From positions 32,317 to 96,316 of the IMG/VR virus record IMGVR_UViG_3300030339_000014: a stretch of DNA of 64,000 bases. The stretch is one strand, 5' to 3'. Below are positions 32,749-41,076 of the stretch, piece after piece. Source of the DNA: a virus. The translations under genes and the position numbers were made by a program. Position 1 is the stretch's first letter. Each line of letters begins with the position of its first letter. Below the pieces are notes generated by a model, which saw nothing but the letters and a program-made list of their open reading frames with translations, was not told the origin of the DNA and did no database searches.

Positions 32749-33069
32749 ATGAAATATTTAAAAACATTTGAAGAAGGAATATACAGCAGCAGAGAAAAAA
32801 TGTATGTTGATGCTTATGGTAAAATACACAGAAATCTTAAAAAAATATTGTGTATTGATAATCATATTGGAGAGTTAGAAGATACATATAAATTAACAAT
32901 AGGGCAAGTTTACAATATAAGAATAAAGGAGTTACATACTATATCAGTTATTGACGATAACGGAACTGAACTGTTTTTTAATCCTTCAGAAATTTCTAAG
33001 AATTTCTCAACTTCTCAAAGTTTAGAAGAATATGAAATAAAAAAAAATACTGAAAAATTTAATTTATGA
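32749..33069 (+). CDS. tagged small protein (MKYLKTFEEG... EKFNL)
   Basis: 106 residues. MKYLKTFEEGIY at the start, KKNTEKFNL at the end. The middle looks like a small beta-barrel (YKLTIGQVYNIRIKEL). Its stop overlaps the start of the next tagged gene (ATGA). No family recognised. Confidence 0.6.
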   Translation: MKYLKTFEEGIYSSREKMYVDAYGKIHRNLKKILCIDNHIGELEDTYKLTIGQVYNIRIKELHTISVIDDNGTELFFNPSEISKNFSTSQSLEEYEIKKNTEKFNL

Positions 33070-33506
33070 AATATATAAAAAAATTTAAGAATAATAAAGA
33101 ATCTGATTATGTTGGTAAGTTTTGTGTTACACAAACAGAAGATGACAATGATGTAAAAATGTCAATATTGCAATGTAATCGTGTAGACTTTCCTATCAAA
33201 TCTGATATTAATGTGTTTGTATCATTTGAATGTTTTGATATAGATAATAATAATATTTCTTATCCAGTAGGTGATAATGAATCATTATCAATAGAAGATT
33301 TTAACAAAATTAATTTTATGAACGCAACTGAATTTTATAATAGTTATAAAGATATATGTGAGAAACTATATTATAAAATTATTGAAGATTTAAAAAATGT
33401 AGAACTAGAATATTGGCGTCGTATGATTTTAAAAAATTACAAAAAAGAATTAGATAAAATACCTGAGTTTAAATTTTTTGTTGATTCTGATAAATTCAAT
33501 ATATAA
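33066..33506 (+). CDS. tagged small protein (MKYIKKFKNN... DKFNI)
   Basis: 146 residues, N-terminus MKYIKKFKNNKES, C-terminus VDSDKFNI. No family recognised. Coupled to the gene at 32749. Confidence 0.6.
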   Translation: MKYIKKFKNNKESDYVGKFCVTQTEDDNDVKMSILQCNRVDFPIKSDINVFVSFECFDIDNNNISYPVGDNESLSIEDFNKINFMNATEFYNSYKDICEKLYYKIIEDLKNVELEYWRRMILKNYKKELDKIPEFKFFVDSDKFNI

Positions 33507-33541
33507 TTTTTATATATACGACATAGAAAAAAAATCAAAAA

Positions 33542-34165
33542 ATGATAAGTAAGGAACTCAGATATTCTGAATTGAAATATAATGGTGAAATTTTTACTGA
33601 ACAGTGGAAAATTGATGAGATTTTAATTGATAATAAATTCAATTGGATGGTTAATGCTGAAATAAAAAATGCTAGACTAGAAATTTTTCAAAATACATTA
33701 GTTTGGAATGCTGGTATTTGGTATAATGGAGATTGGTATTTTGGTGTTTGGAGAGATGGTGAGTGGAGATATGGAAATTGGCAAAACGGTGTGTGGTACA
33801 ATGGAGTATGGAGAAATGGTACATTTAAATCAGGTATTATTTATAAAGGTAATTTTTTCAAAGGAAAAATAGATGGAGGAGAAATAAGAGGAGGAAATTT
33901 TATTGATGTTGAAATATCTCCAAATGTAGTTGAATATACTGGAGAAGAATATCAAGTAAAAAAACAAGAAGAGCAATCTCAGTCTAATACTCAAGTTGTA
34001 ACAGCACAAGCTCAACCTAATACACAAGCTCAACCTAATGCGCCAGATAAAGTCAAAGTTCACAGTTCACAATCAGAAGTGAATCAAGTGATTCAACCAA
34101 AAAAAGAAAATGTAAAATATAATATGTATAGAATGAAAAATTTCGAATCATTCTCAAAAAAATAA
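33542..34165 (+). CDS. W-x-x-G repeat protein
   Basis: 207 residues. Residues about 55-110 are a run of short repeats WxxGxW (GIWYNGDWYFGVWRDGEW, GNWQNGVWYNGVWRNG), a regular beta-solenoid or MORN-like pattern seen in phage surface proteins. A Gln/Ala/Pro-rich linker follows, and the end is MKNFESFSKK, which looks like the N-terminal tag placed at the C-terminus. Probably a virion protein. No exact family. Confidence 0.6.
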   Translation: MISKELRYSELKYNGEIFTEQWKIDEILIDNKFNWMVNAEIKNARLEIFQNTLVWNAGIWYNGDWYFGVWRDGEWRYGNWQNGVWYNGVWRNGTFKSGIIYKGNFFKGKIDGGEIRGGNFIDVEISPNVVEYTGEEYQVKKQEEQSQSNTQVVTAQAQPNTQAQPNAPDKVKVHSSQSEVNQVIQPKKENVKYNMYRMKNFESFSKK

Positions 34166-34174
34166 TTAAACCCA

Positions 34175-34555
34175 ATGGATAAAAAAACTTTAAATTTTGA
34201 TGATTTCATAACAGAGAAACATCATGACAGTGACGACAGTATTGATACAATCACAATGGATGTACCATTGTTCATTCGTATGTTGGAATTTGCAAAGGAA
34301 GACGCTAAAACTGATATGGATTTACATAAAGCAACAGAAATAGCACTTAAAATATCAAAAAAAGAAGGTAAATTGTCTATGGATAATTACTATAAAATTG
34401 TAAGTGAGTGCGGACAAGGCGAATGTGAAGAAGATGATAAGAAAGATGATAAGAAAGATGATAAGAAAGATGATAAGAAAGAAGATAAAAAAGAAGATAA
34501 AAAAGAAGATAAAAAAGAAGATAAAAAAGAAGATAAAAAAGAAGACAAAAAATGA
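34175..34555 (+). CDS. cargo candidate with capsid-targeting-like tag and KKDD repeats
   Basis: 126 residues. Starts MDKKTLNFDDFITEKHH; FDDFITE fits the T4-type tag with cleavage after ITE. A helical core (VPLFIRMLEFAKEDAKTDMD) follows. The last 40 residues are DKK-DDKK-EDKK repeats encoded by a 12-15 bp tandem repeat. Overlaps the next gene by 4 bases. The next two genes open with related tags, forming a three-gene cargo cluster. Confidence 0.6.
   Translation: MDKKTLNFDDFITEKHHDSDDSIDTITMDVPLFIRMLEFAKEDAKTDMDLHKATEIALKISKKEGKLSMDNYYKIVSECGQGECEEDDKKDDKKDDKKDDKKEDKKEDKKEDKKEDKKEDKKEDKK
34434..34551 (+). repeat. tandem repeat coding DDKK/EDKK
   Basis: Twelve-base units, GATGATAAGAAA then GAAGATAAAAAA, about nine copies, inside the 3' end of the gene at 34175. 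Likely varies in length between relatives. Confidence 0.85.
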
Positions 34556-34866
34556 AAAAAACTTTAAATTTTGATGATTTTCTAAATGAAACATTATCGA
34601 CTATACCAGGTTCAAAAAATTCATCATCAGATAAACAGATTCTAAGAGCTGCAATTTTATCTGAGTTAGATACTATCAATTTATATGAGCAATTGGCTGA
34701 CGAAGCTAACGATAGCAAAATTAAAGATATTTTGTTAGATGTAGCTAGAGAAGAAAAAACTCACATTGGAGAATTTCAAGCTTTACTTAAAGAAATTGAT
34801 GAGGAATATGCAGAAGAATTAAAAAATGGTAAAAGAGAAGTAGAAAAAGAAGATAAAAACAAATAA
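34552..34866 (+). CDS. ferritin-like protein with capsid-targeting-like N-terminus
   Basis: 104 residues. Residues 1-13 are the tag (MKKTLNFDDFLNE). Residues 29-80 form two helices like encapsulated ferritin: Glu38 in AAILSELDTINLYEQLAD, then Glu68 and His71 in REEKTHIGEF, an E-30-E-x-x-H spacing equal to that family's metal site. Encapsulated ferritins oxidise and store iron inside encapsulin shells, which share the phage capsid fold. Here the tag would place the protein inside the phage head. Activity and packaging are inferences. Confidence 0.75.
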   Translation: MKKTLNFDDFLNETLSTIPGSKNSSSDKQILRAAILSELDTINLYEQLADEANDSKIKDILLDVAREEKTHIGEFQALLKEIDEEYAEELKNGKREVEKEDKNK

Positions 34867-34870
34867 TAAC

Positions 34871-35146
34871 ATGAAAAGAACAAAAGATTTCGATACATTC
34901 ACTGAATCAGTAGGAGATTTAGAAGATAGCTTCGTTAAAATTAATATAGATGAAACTGAATTAGAAGTTTCGGATAGACCAAAAGTAGGTAAATTAAATC
35001 AAATACCTGGTACAATAATAATTGAAACTCCAAGTAAGACTGATGAATATAATGCTAAAATGAGATTAGGAGGAGAAGTTATTGTTGATCCTAAATTTCC
35101 TGAAAAATCTATACACCACGTCAAAAAATTTAATGATTTTCATTAA
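34871..35146 (+). CDS. cargo candidate with capsid-targeting-like tag
   Basis: 91 residues. Starts MKRTKDFDTFTESVGDL, matching the neighbours' tags, and ends IHHVKKFNDFH. Beta-type middle (GTIIIETPSKTDEY). Third gene of the tagged cluster 34175-35146. No family recognised. Confidence 0.58.
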   Translation: MKRTKDFDTFTESVGDLEDSFVKINIDETELEVSDRPKVGKLNQIPGTIIIETPSKTDEYNAKMRLGGEVIVDPKFPEKSIHHVKKFNDFH

Positions 35147-35176
35147 TAGAACCATGTAAATGATATATATAACATC

Positions 35177-35500
35177 ATGGGATATATTTATTTATTAGAA
35201 TCATCTAACGACGATGGTACAATTTACAAAATTGGTTATACAAAAAATTCAGTTCAAAAAAGAATTGACTCATTACAAACAGGAAATCCTTATTTGATAA
35301 AGGAATTGTGCTGTTATAAAACTAAGTACAATCAAAGATTAGAAAAAAGTCTACACAACTTCTATTCTCATTGTAGATTAACTGGTGAATGGTTCTCATT
35401 ATCTCTAAATGACATAACTAATTTCATAACTTTATGCGATAAATTAGAAAATAACTTTGATAATTTAAAAAATAATCATTTTATTTCAAAAATGTTTTGA
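35177..35500 (+). CDS. GIY-YIG nuclease-like protein (T5orf172/MUG113 type)
   Basis: 107 residues covering just the domain: GYIYLLESSNDDGTIYKIGY (GIY and YIG strands), KRIDSLQTGNPYLI, and the late LEKSLHNFYSHCRLTGEWF with its conserved Glu/His. Such single-domain proteins act as homing or restriction nucleases. It lies just before tRNA-Asn. Confidence 0.82.
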   Translation: MGYIYLLESSNDDGTIYKIGYTKNSVQKRIDSLQTGNPYLIKELCCYKTKYNQRLEKSLHNFYSHCRLTGEWFSLSLNDITNFITLCDKLENNFDNLKNNHFISKMF

Positions 35501-35526
35501 TATATCAAATATTAATACTATCTTTG
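35496..35526 (+). promoter_or_regulatory. host-type promoter before tRNA-Asn
   Basis: TTTG at 35496-35499, 19 bases, TATCTTTG at 35519-35526; an exact consensus match 53 bases before the tRNA. Confidence 0.75.
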
Positions 35527-35578
35527 TACTCAATAATAAACAAAACATGTTTTTAAACATATAACACTCAAATCATAT

Positions 35579-35651
35579 TCTTCCTTAGCTCAGTCGGTAG
35601 AGCATTGCACTGTTAATGCAAGTGTCCTTGGTTCAAGCCCAAGAGGGAGAG
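35579..35651 (+). tRNA. tRNA-Asn (GTT)
   Basis: 73 nt. Acceptor TCTTCCT/AGGGAGA, D-arm GCTC..GAGC, anticodon arm TTGCA-CTGTTAA-TGCAA (GTT), T-arm CTTGG-TTCAAGC-CCAAG. Discriminator base G. Canonical. Confidence 0.9.
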
Positions 35652-35731
35652 CAAAAAAAATAGTCAAGAGGTTAATAGCGAATAACTCTCATTTTCAATT
35701 TTAATTATTTATATATACAATAAAATATCAT

Positions 35732-36532
35732 ATGCACAAATGCGAAAAGTGTGAAAAAGAATTTAAAACACATCAAGGATTATGTAATCATATGAGTTGG
35801 CATAATAATCCAAACAGAAAATTTAATTTGTCTATATACAATGAACAATTAAAAACTGAATGCAATGACACTTCATATGATTGTACAATTTGTGATAAGA
35901 AATTCAAATCTAAACAGGCACTAAATTCTCACATAGGTTGGCACAATAATCCAAGTAGAAAAATTAATACTATAGACAATTTAGAAATATATAGAAATTC
36001 AATTAGAAATGGTGAAATAACAGGAGAAAATCAGCACACAAAAGCTAAGAAAATAGGAGAGATTATAATTGTTTCAGAAGAAACAAGAAAAAAAATTTCA
36101 AATAAAAATAAAAATAGAATAGTTTCGGATGATACAAGATTAAAAACCTCAAAATCTATGAAATTGGCAGTTTTAAAATATCCTGAAAGCTATTCAATAA
36201 ATAATGTAAGTGGCAGAGTAAAAACATTGGAATATAATGGAACTAAATTAAAGGGCAAATGGGAATTATTAGTAGCCAAATATTTAGATGACAATAACAT
36301 AAAATGGACAAATAAAATAAACGGTATTTCATATATATGGCAAGAGTCTGAACATTTATATTTTCCAGATTTTTATTTAACTGATTATAATATGTATGTA
36401 GAAGTTAAAGGTTATCAAAGAGATAGAGATTTATATAAATGGAAAGTTGTTGACAATTTAATATTAATTAAAAAAAATGAAATAAATAACATAAACAAAA
36501 ACAAATATAATATATTTGAATATTTAAAATAA
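35732..36532 (+). CDS. homing endonuclease with two C2H2 fingers and PD-(D/E)xK core
   Basis: 266 residues. Two near-identical zinc fingers (CEKCEKEFKTHQGLCNHMSW and CTICDKKFKSKQALNSHIGW, each followed by HNNP) open it. A NUMOD-type SEETRKKISNKNKNR segment follows, then a nuclease core YFPDFYLTDYNMYVEVKGY. Related to the gene at 26934. It lies between tRNA-Asn and the CAT tRNA. Confidence 0.78.
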   Translation: MHKCEKCEKEFKTHQGLCNHMSWHNNPNRKFNLSIYNEQLKTECNDTSYDCTICDKKFKSKQALNSHIGWHNNPSRKINTIDNLEIYRNSIRNGEITGENQHTKAKKIGEIIIVSEETRKKISNKNKNRIVSDDTRLKTSKSMKLAVLKYPESYSINNVSGRVKTLEYNGTKLKGKWELLVAKYLDDNNIKWTNKINGISYIWQESEHLYFPDFYLTDYNMYVEVKGYQRDRDLYKWKVVDNLILIKKNEINNINKNKYNIFEYLK

Positions 36533-36540
36533 TGATTAAC

Positions 36541-36614
36541 GGACCTATAACTCAATTGGTCAGAGTATCTGACTCATAATCAGAAGGTTATCAGTTCAAG
36601 GCTGGTTAGGTCCA
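36541..36614 (+). tRNA. tRNA with CAT anticodon (Met or Ile2)
   Basis: 74 nt. Acceptor GGACCTA/TAGGTCC perfectly paired, D-arm ACTC..GAGT, anticodon arm TCTGA-CTCATAA-TCAGA, T-arm ATCAG-TTCAAGG-CTGGT. Whether it is elongator Met or lysidine-modified Ile cannot be told from this. Confidence 0.88.
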
Positions 36615-36656
36615 CAACCATAAATAGTTATGGTTATAATAAATAAATAAATAAAG

Positions 36657-36818
36657 ATGAAAAAAGTAATTTTATTGATTGCAGTTATTTCTGCATTGAC
36701 ATTTGCTTCTTGCACACCAAAAAGTGCAAACTCTACATCTACTGGTAATGATTCAGTTACAACTGTAGATACAGTTAGTGTTGATTCGGTATCAGTTGAT
36801 ACTACAGTAGCAAAGTAA
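36657..36818 (+). CDS. small lipoprotein
   Basis: 53 residues. A signal peptide MKKVILLIAVISALTFASC ends in a lipobox (TFAS-C, Cys19), then TPKSANSTST and a Ser/Thr/Asp/Val-rich tail (DTVSVDSVSVDTTVAK). It would be lipid-anchored on the outer or inner membrane. Roles known for phage lipoproteins are o-spanin or superinfection exclusion. A terminator follows, so it is a single-gene unit. Confidence 0.75.
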   Translation: MKKVILLIAVISALTFASCTPKSANSTSTGNDSVTTVDTVSVDSVSVDTTVAK

Positions 36819-36844
36819 CAAACTGTAATTAGCTTGTAAAAAAT

Positions 36845-36876
36845 AAAATCTGTATTTTTAATGCAGATTTTTTTAT
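36845..36876 (+). terminator. hairpin terminator
   Basis: AAAATCTG / CAGATTTT hairpin with a T7 tail, after the lipoprotein gene. Confidence 0.8.
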
Positions 36877-36950
36877 TTATATAAACTTATGCTCATATAT
36901 ATACTATGCATTAATAACTCAGTTATTGAATATATAGGAGAAAAATATAT

Positions 36951-37466
36951 ATGAGTACAACAATAGCATTTATTTTAGGAATAATGTTGGTTATATTTCT
37001 TGCAGCGATTGTAATGGGATTAATTGCATTTTTTAAGGTAATAAAATTAAACAAGAAAGTAGTTGAATTAGAAACATCAACAGCGAATAATATTGAAGAA
37101 GTATACAACAATATTACAATACAATCAAATGATTTTGGTAACATAGTTTCTAATTTACAAAAATCTTTAGATAACAATTTAAATGAAATTCAACAAAGTA
37201 TTTCAAATAATGATGAACAATGTAATAGAATGATGAATAATTCAGTTGATGATATTCACAGAACTACTGATTCAAGATTTAATAAATTTGAAAATAAAGT
37301 TGATAGTTTAAATAATGGCATTCTTAATGAAATGAATTTAAGATTTAATGAATTTGATAAAAGAATAACTAATCAAAACACAGAGATTTATAGAACTATT
37401 GATTTTAATAGAAATGAATTTGATAAAAAAACAAAAGAATCTACATTAGGTTCAAAAGGTGTATAA
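36951..37466 (+). CDS. membrane-anchored coiled-coil protein
   Basis: 171 residues. One N-terminal transmembrane helix (IAFILGIMLVIFLAAIVMGL and on to residue 29) and then about 130 residues of coiled coil with Asn/Glu heptads and no Pro. Matches an inner-membrane spanin or a host-membrane tether. With the lipoprotein 130 bases upstream it could form an i-spanin/o-spanin pair, though they are separated by a terminator. Confidence 0.6.
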   Translation: MSTTIAFILGIMLVIFLAAIVMGLIAFFKVIKLNKKVVELETSTANNIEEVYNNITIQSNDFGNIVSNLQKSLDNNLNEIQQSISNNDEQCNRMMNNSVDDIHRTTDSRFNKFENKVDSLNNGILNEMNLRFNEFDKRITNQNTEIYRTIDFNRNEFDKKTKESTLGSKGV

Positions 37467-37503
37467 CCTTTATAAAAATTAATAAAATTCAATAACTGAG
37501 AAT

Positions 37504-37542
37504 AAAAAAGCCATCAATTAAAAATTGATGGCTTTTTTTGTT
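37504..37542. terminator. bidirectional hairpin terminator
   Basis: AAAAAAGCCATCAATT / AATTGATGGCTTTTTT between convergent genes ending at 37466 and 37514. Confidence 0.85.
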
Positions 37543-37930
37543 TTTTATATTTTTTATAATAATTGATTTTTTTATTTCTATTTTTTAAAAATGTTAAATA
37601 TATAGGAATTTTTTGATATTTATTTCTTGATATGCCAAATTTTTCAATAATATCAGAAAATATACACTTATTCATTTCTTTTGAGATTTCTGAACTAAGC
37701 TGGCAACTCATCATATCTGAAATATCAACAGTGGTTGATTTATCAATTATGTTTTTTAAATTTTTATATAATTTTACATTATCAATAGATAATATTTTTA
37801 ATTTGCGTATAATCTTATCAGTAGTAGAATAAAATATTCTCGGTTCATCCTTAAAATATATACTAAAATGACTTTCTATAAATCTAATTTCTGACTTTGA
37901 TTTAGATTTATATTCATATAAAATATTCAT
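37514..37930 (-). CDS. hypothetical protein
   Basis: 138 residues, Lys/Ile-rich, ending in a very basic tail (NRNKKINYYKKYKKQKKPSI). No family recognised. Last gene of the minus-strand block that begins near 43660; start overlaps the stop of the next gene upstream by one base. Confidence 0.55.
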   Translation of the reverse strand: MNILYEYKSKSKSEIRFIESHFSIYFKDEPRIFYSTTDKIIRKLKILSIDNVKLYKNLKNIIDKSTTVDISDMMSCQLSSEISKEMNKCIFSDIIEKFGISRNKYQKIPIYLTFLKNRNKKINYYKKYKKQKKPSIFN

Positions 37931-38121
37931 TATTTTTCCAATTCTTTTCCAATTATATCAACTAATATATTCATATCAATTAATAATTTTTCATATTTTT
38001 CATTAATTTCAGTCAAATCATTAAAATTTTCAGATTTGCTATTATATTCACCATCTATCAAATCTTCTGAATTATAAATTACGTTTTGTAATTCTGATAA
38101 TATTTGTTTTCTTTCTGTCAT
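37930..38121 (-). CDS. hypothetical small protein
   Basis: 63 residues, acidic and helical (MTERKQILSELQNVIYN...LVDIIGKELEK). No family recognised. Lies directly downstream of the dUTPase gene. Confidence 0.5.
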   Translation of the reverse strand: MTERKQILSELQNVIYNSEDLIDGEYNSKSENFNDLTEINEKYEKLLIDMNILVDIIGKELEK

Positions 38122-38126
38122 AATAT

Positions 38127-38564
38127 TTATTTTAAGCCTGTTGATGAGAATCCTCCTTCTCCACGTACTGTTTTTTCTAGAGCTTCCACTTCATTCCACT
38201 TATCACACTTCTCGAAGTTATTAATAACCATTTGAGCTATTCTATCACCACTACTAATTGTGAAATCATCTTTTGATAAATTTACAAGCAATATACAAAT
38301 TTCGCCTATGTAGTCAGCATCAATTGTACCAGGTGTGTTAATAATAGTAATACCGAATTTAATAGCCAATCCACTTCTTGGTCTAATTTGAGCTTCATAT
38401 CCTTCTGGCAATTTAATGAATAGTCCAGTTGGTATCATTTTTCTTTCAAGAGAACCTAATACAATATCATTTGGTATAAAAGCTCTTAAATCCATTCCTG
38501 CTGCTAATATGGACTCATATTTTGGTAATTCGTTATCTGATTTATTTATAATATCTATTTTCAT
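38127..38564 (-). CDS. dut: dUTP diphosphatase (trimeric dUTPase)
   Basis: 145 residues, standard length. All five motifs are visible: AGMDLRAF (1), [11 protein letters not shown] (2), [11 protein letters not shown] (3), GDRIAQMVI (4) and the C-terminal [10 protein letters not shown] (5). It hydrolyses dUTP to dUMP, keeping uracil out of phage DNA and feeding dTMP synthesis. It is part of the minus-strand early-type operon. Confidence 0.95.
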   Translation of the reverse strand: MKIDIINKSDNELPKYESILAAGMDLRAFIPNDIVLGSLERKMIPTGLFIKLPEGYEAQIRPRSGLAIKFGITIINTPGTIDADYIGEICILLVNLSKDDFTISSGDRIAQMVINNFEKCDKWNEVEALEKTVRGEGGFSSTGLK

Positions 38565-38822
38565 TTATTTATAATTTTTTATTTTTTTTAATTTATTTTT
38601 TCTATTGTATTCATAATCATATTTGAAATTTACGCAACTAGTTATTACCATATTATCATTGTGATATATTAAATAATAATCATCTTCAAGTATAAGTTGG
38701 CATTCATCAAAAAAACTAATATCTGAACCTTTTTCGTAAATGGACATTATTTTATATCTTCTATCTATTTTACATTGTCCTCTTATAGTTTTTGTTGCAA
38801 TAATATAATCACCTTTAATCAT
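38565..38822 (-). CDS. small protein ending RKNKLKKIKNYK
   Basis: 85 residues with a KGDYIIATKTIRGQCKIDRRY start that suggests a small beta-barrel. Ends NRKNKLKKIKNYK, the RKxKLxx[LI] motif. Directly abuts dut; overlaps the upstream gene by 8 bases. No family recognised. Confidence 0.55.
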   Translation of the reverse strand: MIKGDYIIATKTIRGQCKIDRRYKIMSIYEKGSDISFFDECQLILEDDYYLIYHNDNMVITSCVNFKYDYEYNRKNKLKKIKNYK

Positions 38823-39132
38823 TAATTTCTCTTAATCTTTTTAGTTTTGATTTTCTTATCAATTTTTTATTATTGATATAATAAAAAATTGATTCTGTTT
38901 TTATGACGTTGTTAATCATATCATCAAAATCATATCTTAATGCACACATATCTTGAAGAAATTCAGCAGAAATTTTAAATGAATAAGAAAATTCACAGCC
39001 ATTTATTGATACATCTATTGATTTATAACCAGAATATGAATATTCTTCGTGATCATGATTTTTCAACAATTTAAAATTGAAATCATCTTCAGTAAGATTT
39101 AAGCTTTCTAATGTTACAATTTCTCTATACAT
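38815..39132 (-). CDS. small protein ending RKSKLKRLREIND
   Basis: 105 residues, acidic body and basic tail IRKSKLKRLREIND. Overlaps both neighbours. No family recognised. Confidence 0.55.
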   Translation of the reverse strand: MYREIVTLESLNLTEDDFNFKLLKNHDHEEYSYSGYKSIDVSINGCEFSYSFKISAEFLQDMCALRYDFDDMINNVIKTESIFYYINNKKLIRKSKLKRLREIND

Positions 39133-39404
39133 TTTAATTTCATTTTTCTAATAGTTTGATTTGATAGTAAAGTACCATGTAATATCAATTCTCTAACTTG
39201 AATAGTAGTTATTGTAATATTGTTCAATTCAAATTCTTTTATGAATTTTTTCTTTCTTATCTCTACATATTTTAGTATATTATATTCATAATGAAGTTCA
39301 TAATAAACATCAAATATACTAACATATGAAATATTGTAATTTTTTCTATACTGCCAATCGTATTCTTTATTATTAACAACAATTTTTCTAAAACATTTCT
39401 TCAT
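39114..39404 (-). CDS. small protein ending RKMKLKCIEKL
   Basis: 96 residues. The C-terminus TIRKMKLKCIEKL has the shared motif. Overlaps its neighbours by 17-19 bases, so the three genes are tightly coupled. No family recognised. Confidence 0.55.
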   Translation of the reverse strand: MKKCFRKIVVNNKEYDWQYRKNYNISYVSIFDVYYELHYEYNILKYVEIRKKKFIKEFELNNITITTIQVRELILHGTLLSNQTIRKMKLKCIEKL

Positions 39405-39843
39405 TTATTATTTTTAATTTAATCATTCTTTCGATTTTATTTTTATTGCCTTGATGAAGAATATTTACTAATCCCCAAACATAGTTATTACAAAATAATA
39501 ATGTTAATTCTGCTTGAGAATCAAGATTTGATAAATAATTATGTGCAATAGTAATAAATTGTGAACTATATGTTATAAATTCTTTTGTTATATTTTCAAC
39601 ATTGATCATTCTAATAAGTAAATTAAAATACTCATCGATAAAAGGATTGTCTCTTTTTACTATTTCTCTAACTACACAAGTAACTATAGGAGCAATACAT
39701 TGTAATGCAACATCTTCTGTATTGTCGATATCAACATCATTTTTATATGTTATTTTATCTAGATAATACTTGATGTATTTTTTTTCATTTTCTGGATATT
39801 TTGTCAATTGACAATCCAGATATATTTCATATTCTTTTCTCAT
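39388..39843 (-). CDS. hypothetical helical protein
   Basis: 151 residues, ends NKNKIERMIKLKIINEEMF, a looser form of the basic motif. Helical body (LNTIL... replaced by YSSQFITIAHNYLSNLDSQA). No family recognised. Two bases downstream of the methylase gene. Confidence 0.52.
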   Translation of the reverse strand: MRKEYEIYLDCQLTKYPENEKKYIKYYLDKITYKNDVDIDNTEDVALQCIAPIVTCVVREIVKRDNPFIDEYFNLLIRMINVENITKEFITYSSQFITIAHNYLSNLDSQAELTLLFCNNYVWGLVNILHQGNKNKIERMIKLKIINEEMF

Positions 39844-39845
39844 AT

Positions 39846-40928
39846 TTATGAATTCCAGTAATCTTCAGGTTCAACATTTTCTTCATTTTTTGATTCAACA
39901 ATTTCTATTTTTTTGATTTCTGGTTTTTCTGTAACTTCTGCAACTTCTGTAATAGTTTTTTCATCAATTATCATATCATCAGATATTACTTCTGATTCAG
40001 GAACAATAATATGTCCAACTGGAAATTTTATAAACGTTTTTGGATCATAATTCAAAATTAGTAATTCTGTACCTTTTGTTTCTTTTGTTTCTGAAAAACT
40101 TGCAGATGAACGAAAGAAGTCTTTTTGTAACCAAACATACTCATTTTTAGGCATCATATACTCGAGTTCATCAAAGTAATAATATGAAAGTGCCCAACGT
40201 GATTTTGTTGTTTTTAATAGTTCTAATAGCTTAGTGTGGTCTGATTGTCCAAATTCATCTTTGGTTCCGTACCAACCAGACCTTGCATCATCATTAGAGC
40301 CTTTTTTCTCTACTGTGTTATAAGGTGGATCTAAATATATGAATGTATCTTCTGAATCATATTTTTTTATTACTTGTTCAAAATCAATAGTTTCAAAAGA
40401 TGTAATATTTATTAACTTTTTTTGTAGTTCAACATTTTTTAATTTGTTAAGATATGTTTTCAATTTAAATCCACTGAATCCTGCTGCTGTATAAGAACAA
40501 CTCGAAAATGCAGATGTCAAAAGAAAAGCATATTGTGATGCTCTTTTCATATCTGGAATATTAAATTCTTCATTTCTAAAATTTGATTTCTTCAATGAAT
40601 AATATAATTCTTTATAATGAGTTTTAATCAGTTCTGCTTCAGTTTCTTTGCAATATAAGCAGCCATTTATATCATCAATTTCATTTTTTAAATAGTCATG
40701 AAAAACTTCATAATCTTTTGAGCAGCAAACCAAATTTGCTTGGTCTCTGTTGATGTCATTGTATCTGACTATTGAATTTGGTACAATATCTAAGAAAAAA
40801 TATACTCCGAAACTACCTGAAAATGGCTCTAAATAATTTTTATAATCATTAGGTATATATGGTTTAATAAAAGTCTCGAATCTGTTTTTTCCTCCAAAAT
40901 ATGAGTGTAGTGCTGGTGTTTTTGCCAT
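39846..40928 (-). CDS. DNA adenine N6-methyltransferase, Dam/D12 class
   Basis: 360 residues. SAM-binding FGGK (11-14) and EPFSGSFG (34-41), catalytic DPPY (200-203), order as in D12-class Dam enzymes. The C-terminal 60 residues are Glu/Val-rich and extra. It would methylate adenine in phage DNA, as T4 Dam does, probably against host restriction. Target site unknown (GATC is usual). First gene after a terminator in the operon. Confidence 0.88.
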   Translation of the reverse strand: MAKTPALHSYFGGKNRFETFIKPYIPNDYKNYLEPFSGSFGVYFFLDIVPNSIVRYNDINRDQANLVCCSKDYEVFHDYLKNEIDDINGCLYCKETEAELIKTHYKELYYSLKKSNFRNEEFNIPDMKRASQYAFLLTSAFSSCSYTAAGFSGFKLKTYLNKLKNVELQKKLINITSFETIDFEQVIKKYDSEDTFIYLDPPYNTVEKKGSNDDARSGWYGTKDEFGQSDHTKLLELLKTTKSRWALSYYYFDELEYMMPKNEYVWLQKDFFRSSASFSETKETKGTELLILNYDPKTFIKFPVGHIIVPESEVISDDMIIDEKTITEVAEVTEKPEIKKIEIVESKNEENVEPEDYWNS

Positions 40929-41042
40929 GTTATAATTTATTTTTATTTATTTAGTAGATTTTTTATCCTTTGTTTAATATTATTATTCAAAAATAATAAC
41001 CAAGTTAAATATCACTACTAATATAAATTATATAACAAAAAA

Positions 41043-41076
41043 CAAAAAAAGCTGATTAAATATCAGCTTTTTTGTT
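41043..41076 (-). terminator. hairpin terminator (minus strand)
   Basis: AAAAAAGCTGATA-type stem (AAAAGCTGAT / ATCAGCTTTT) just after the stop at 41056, upstream of the methylase gene. Also functional in the plus direction by sequence. Confidence 0.75.
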
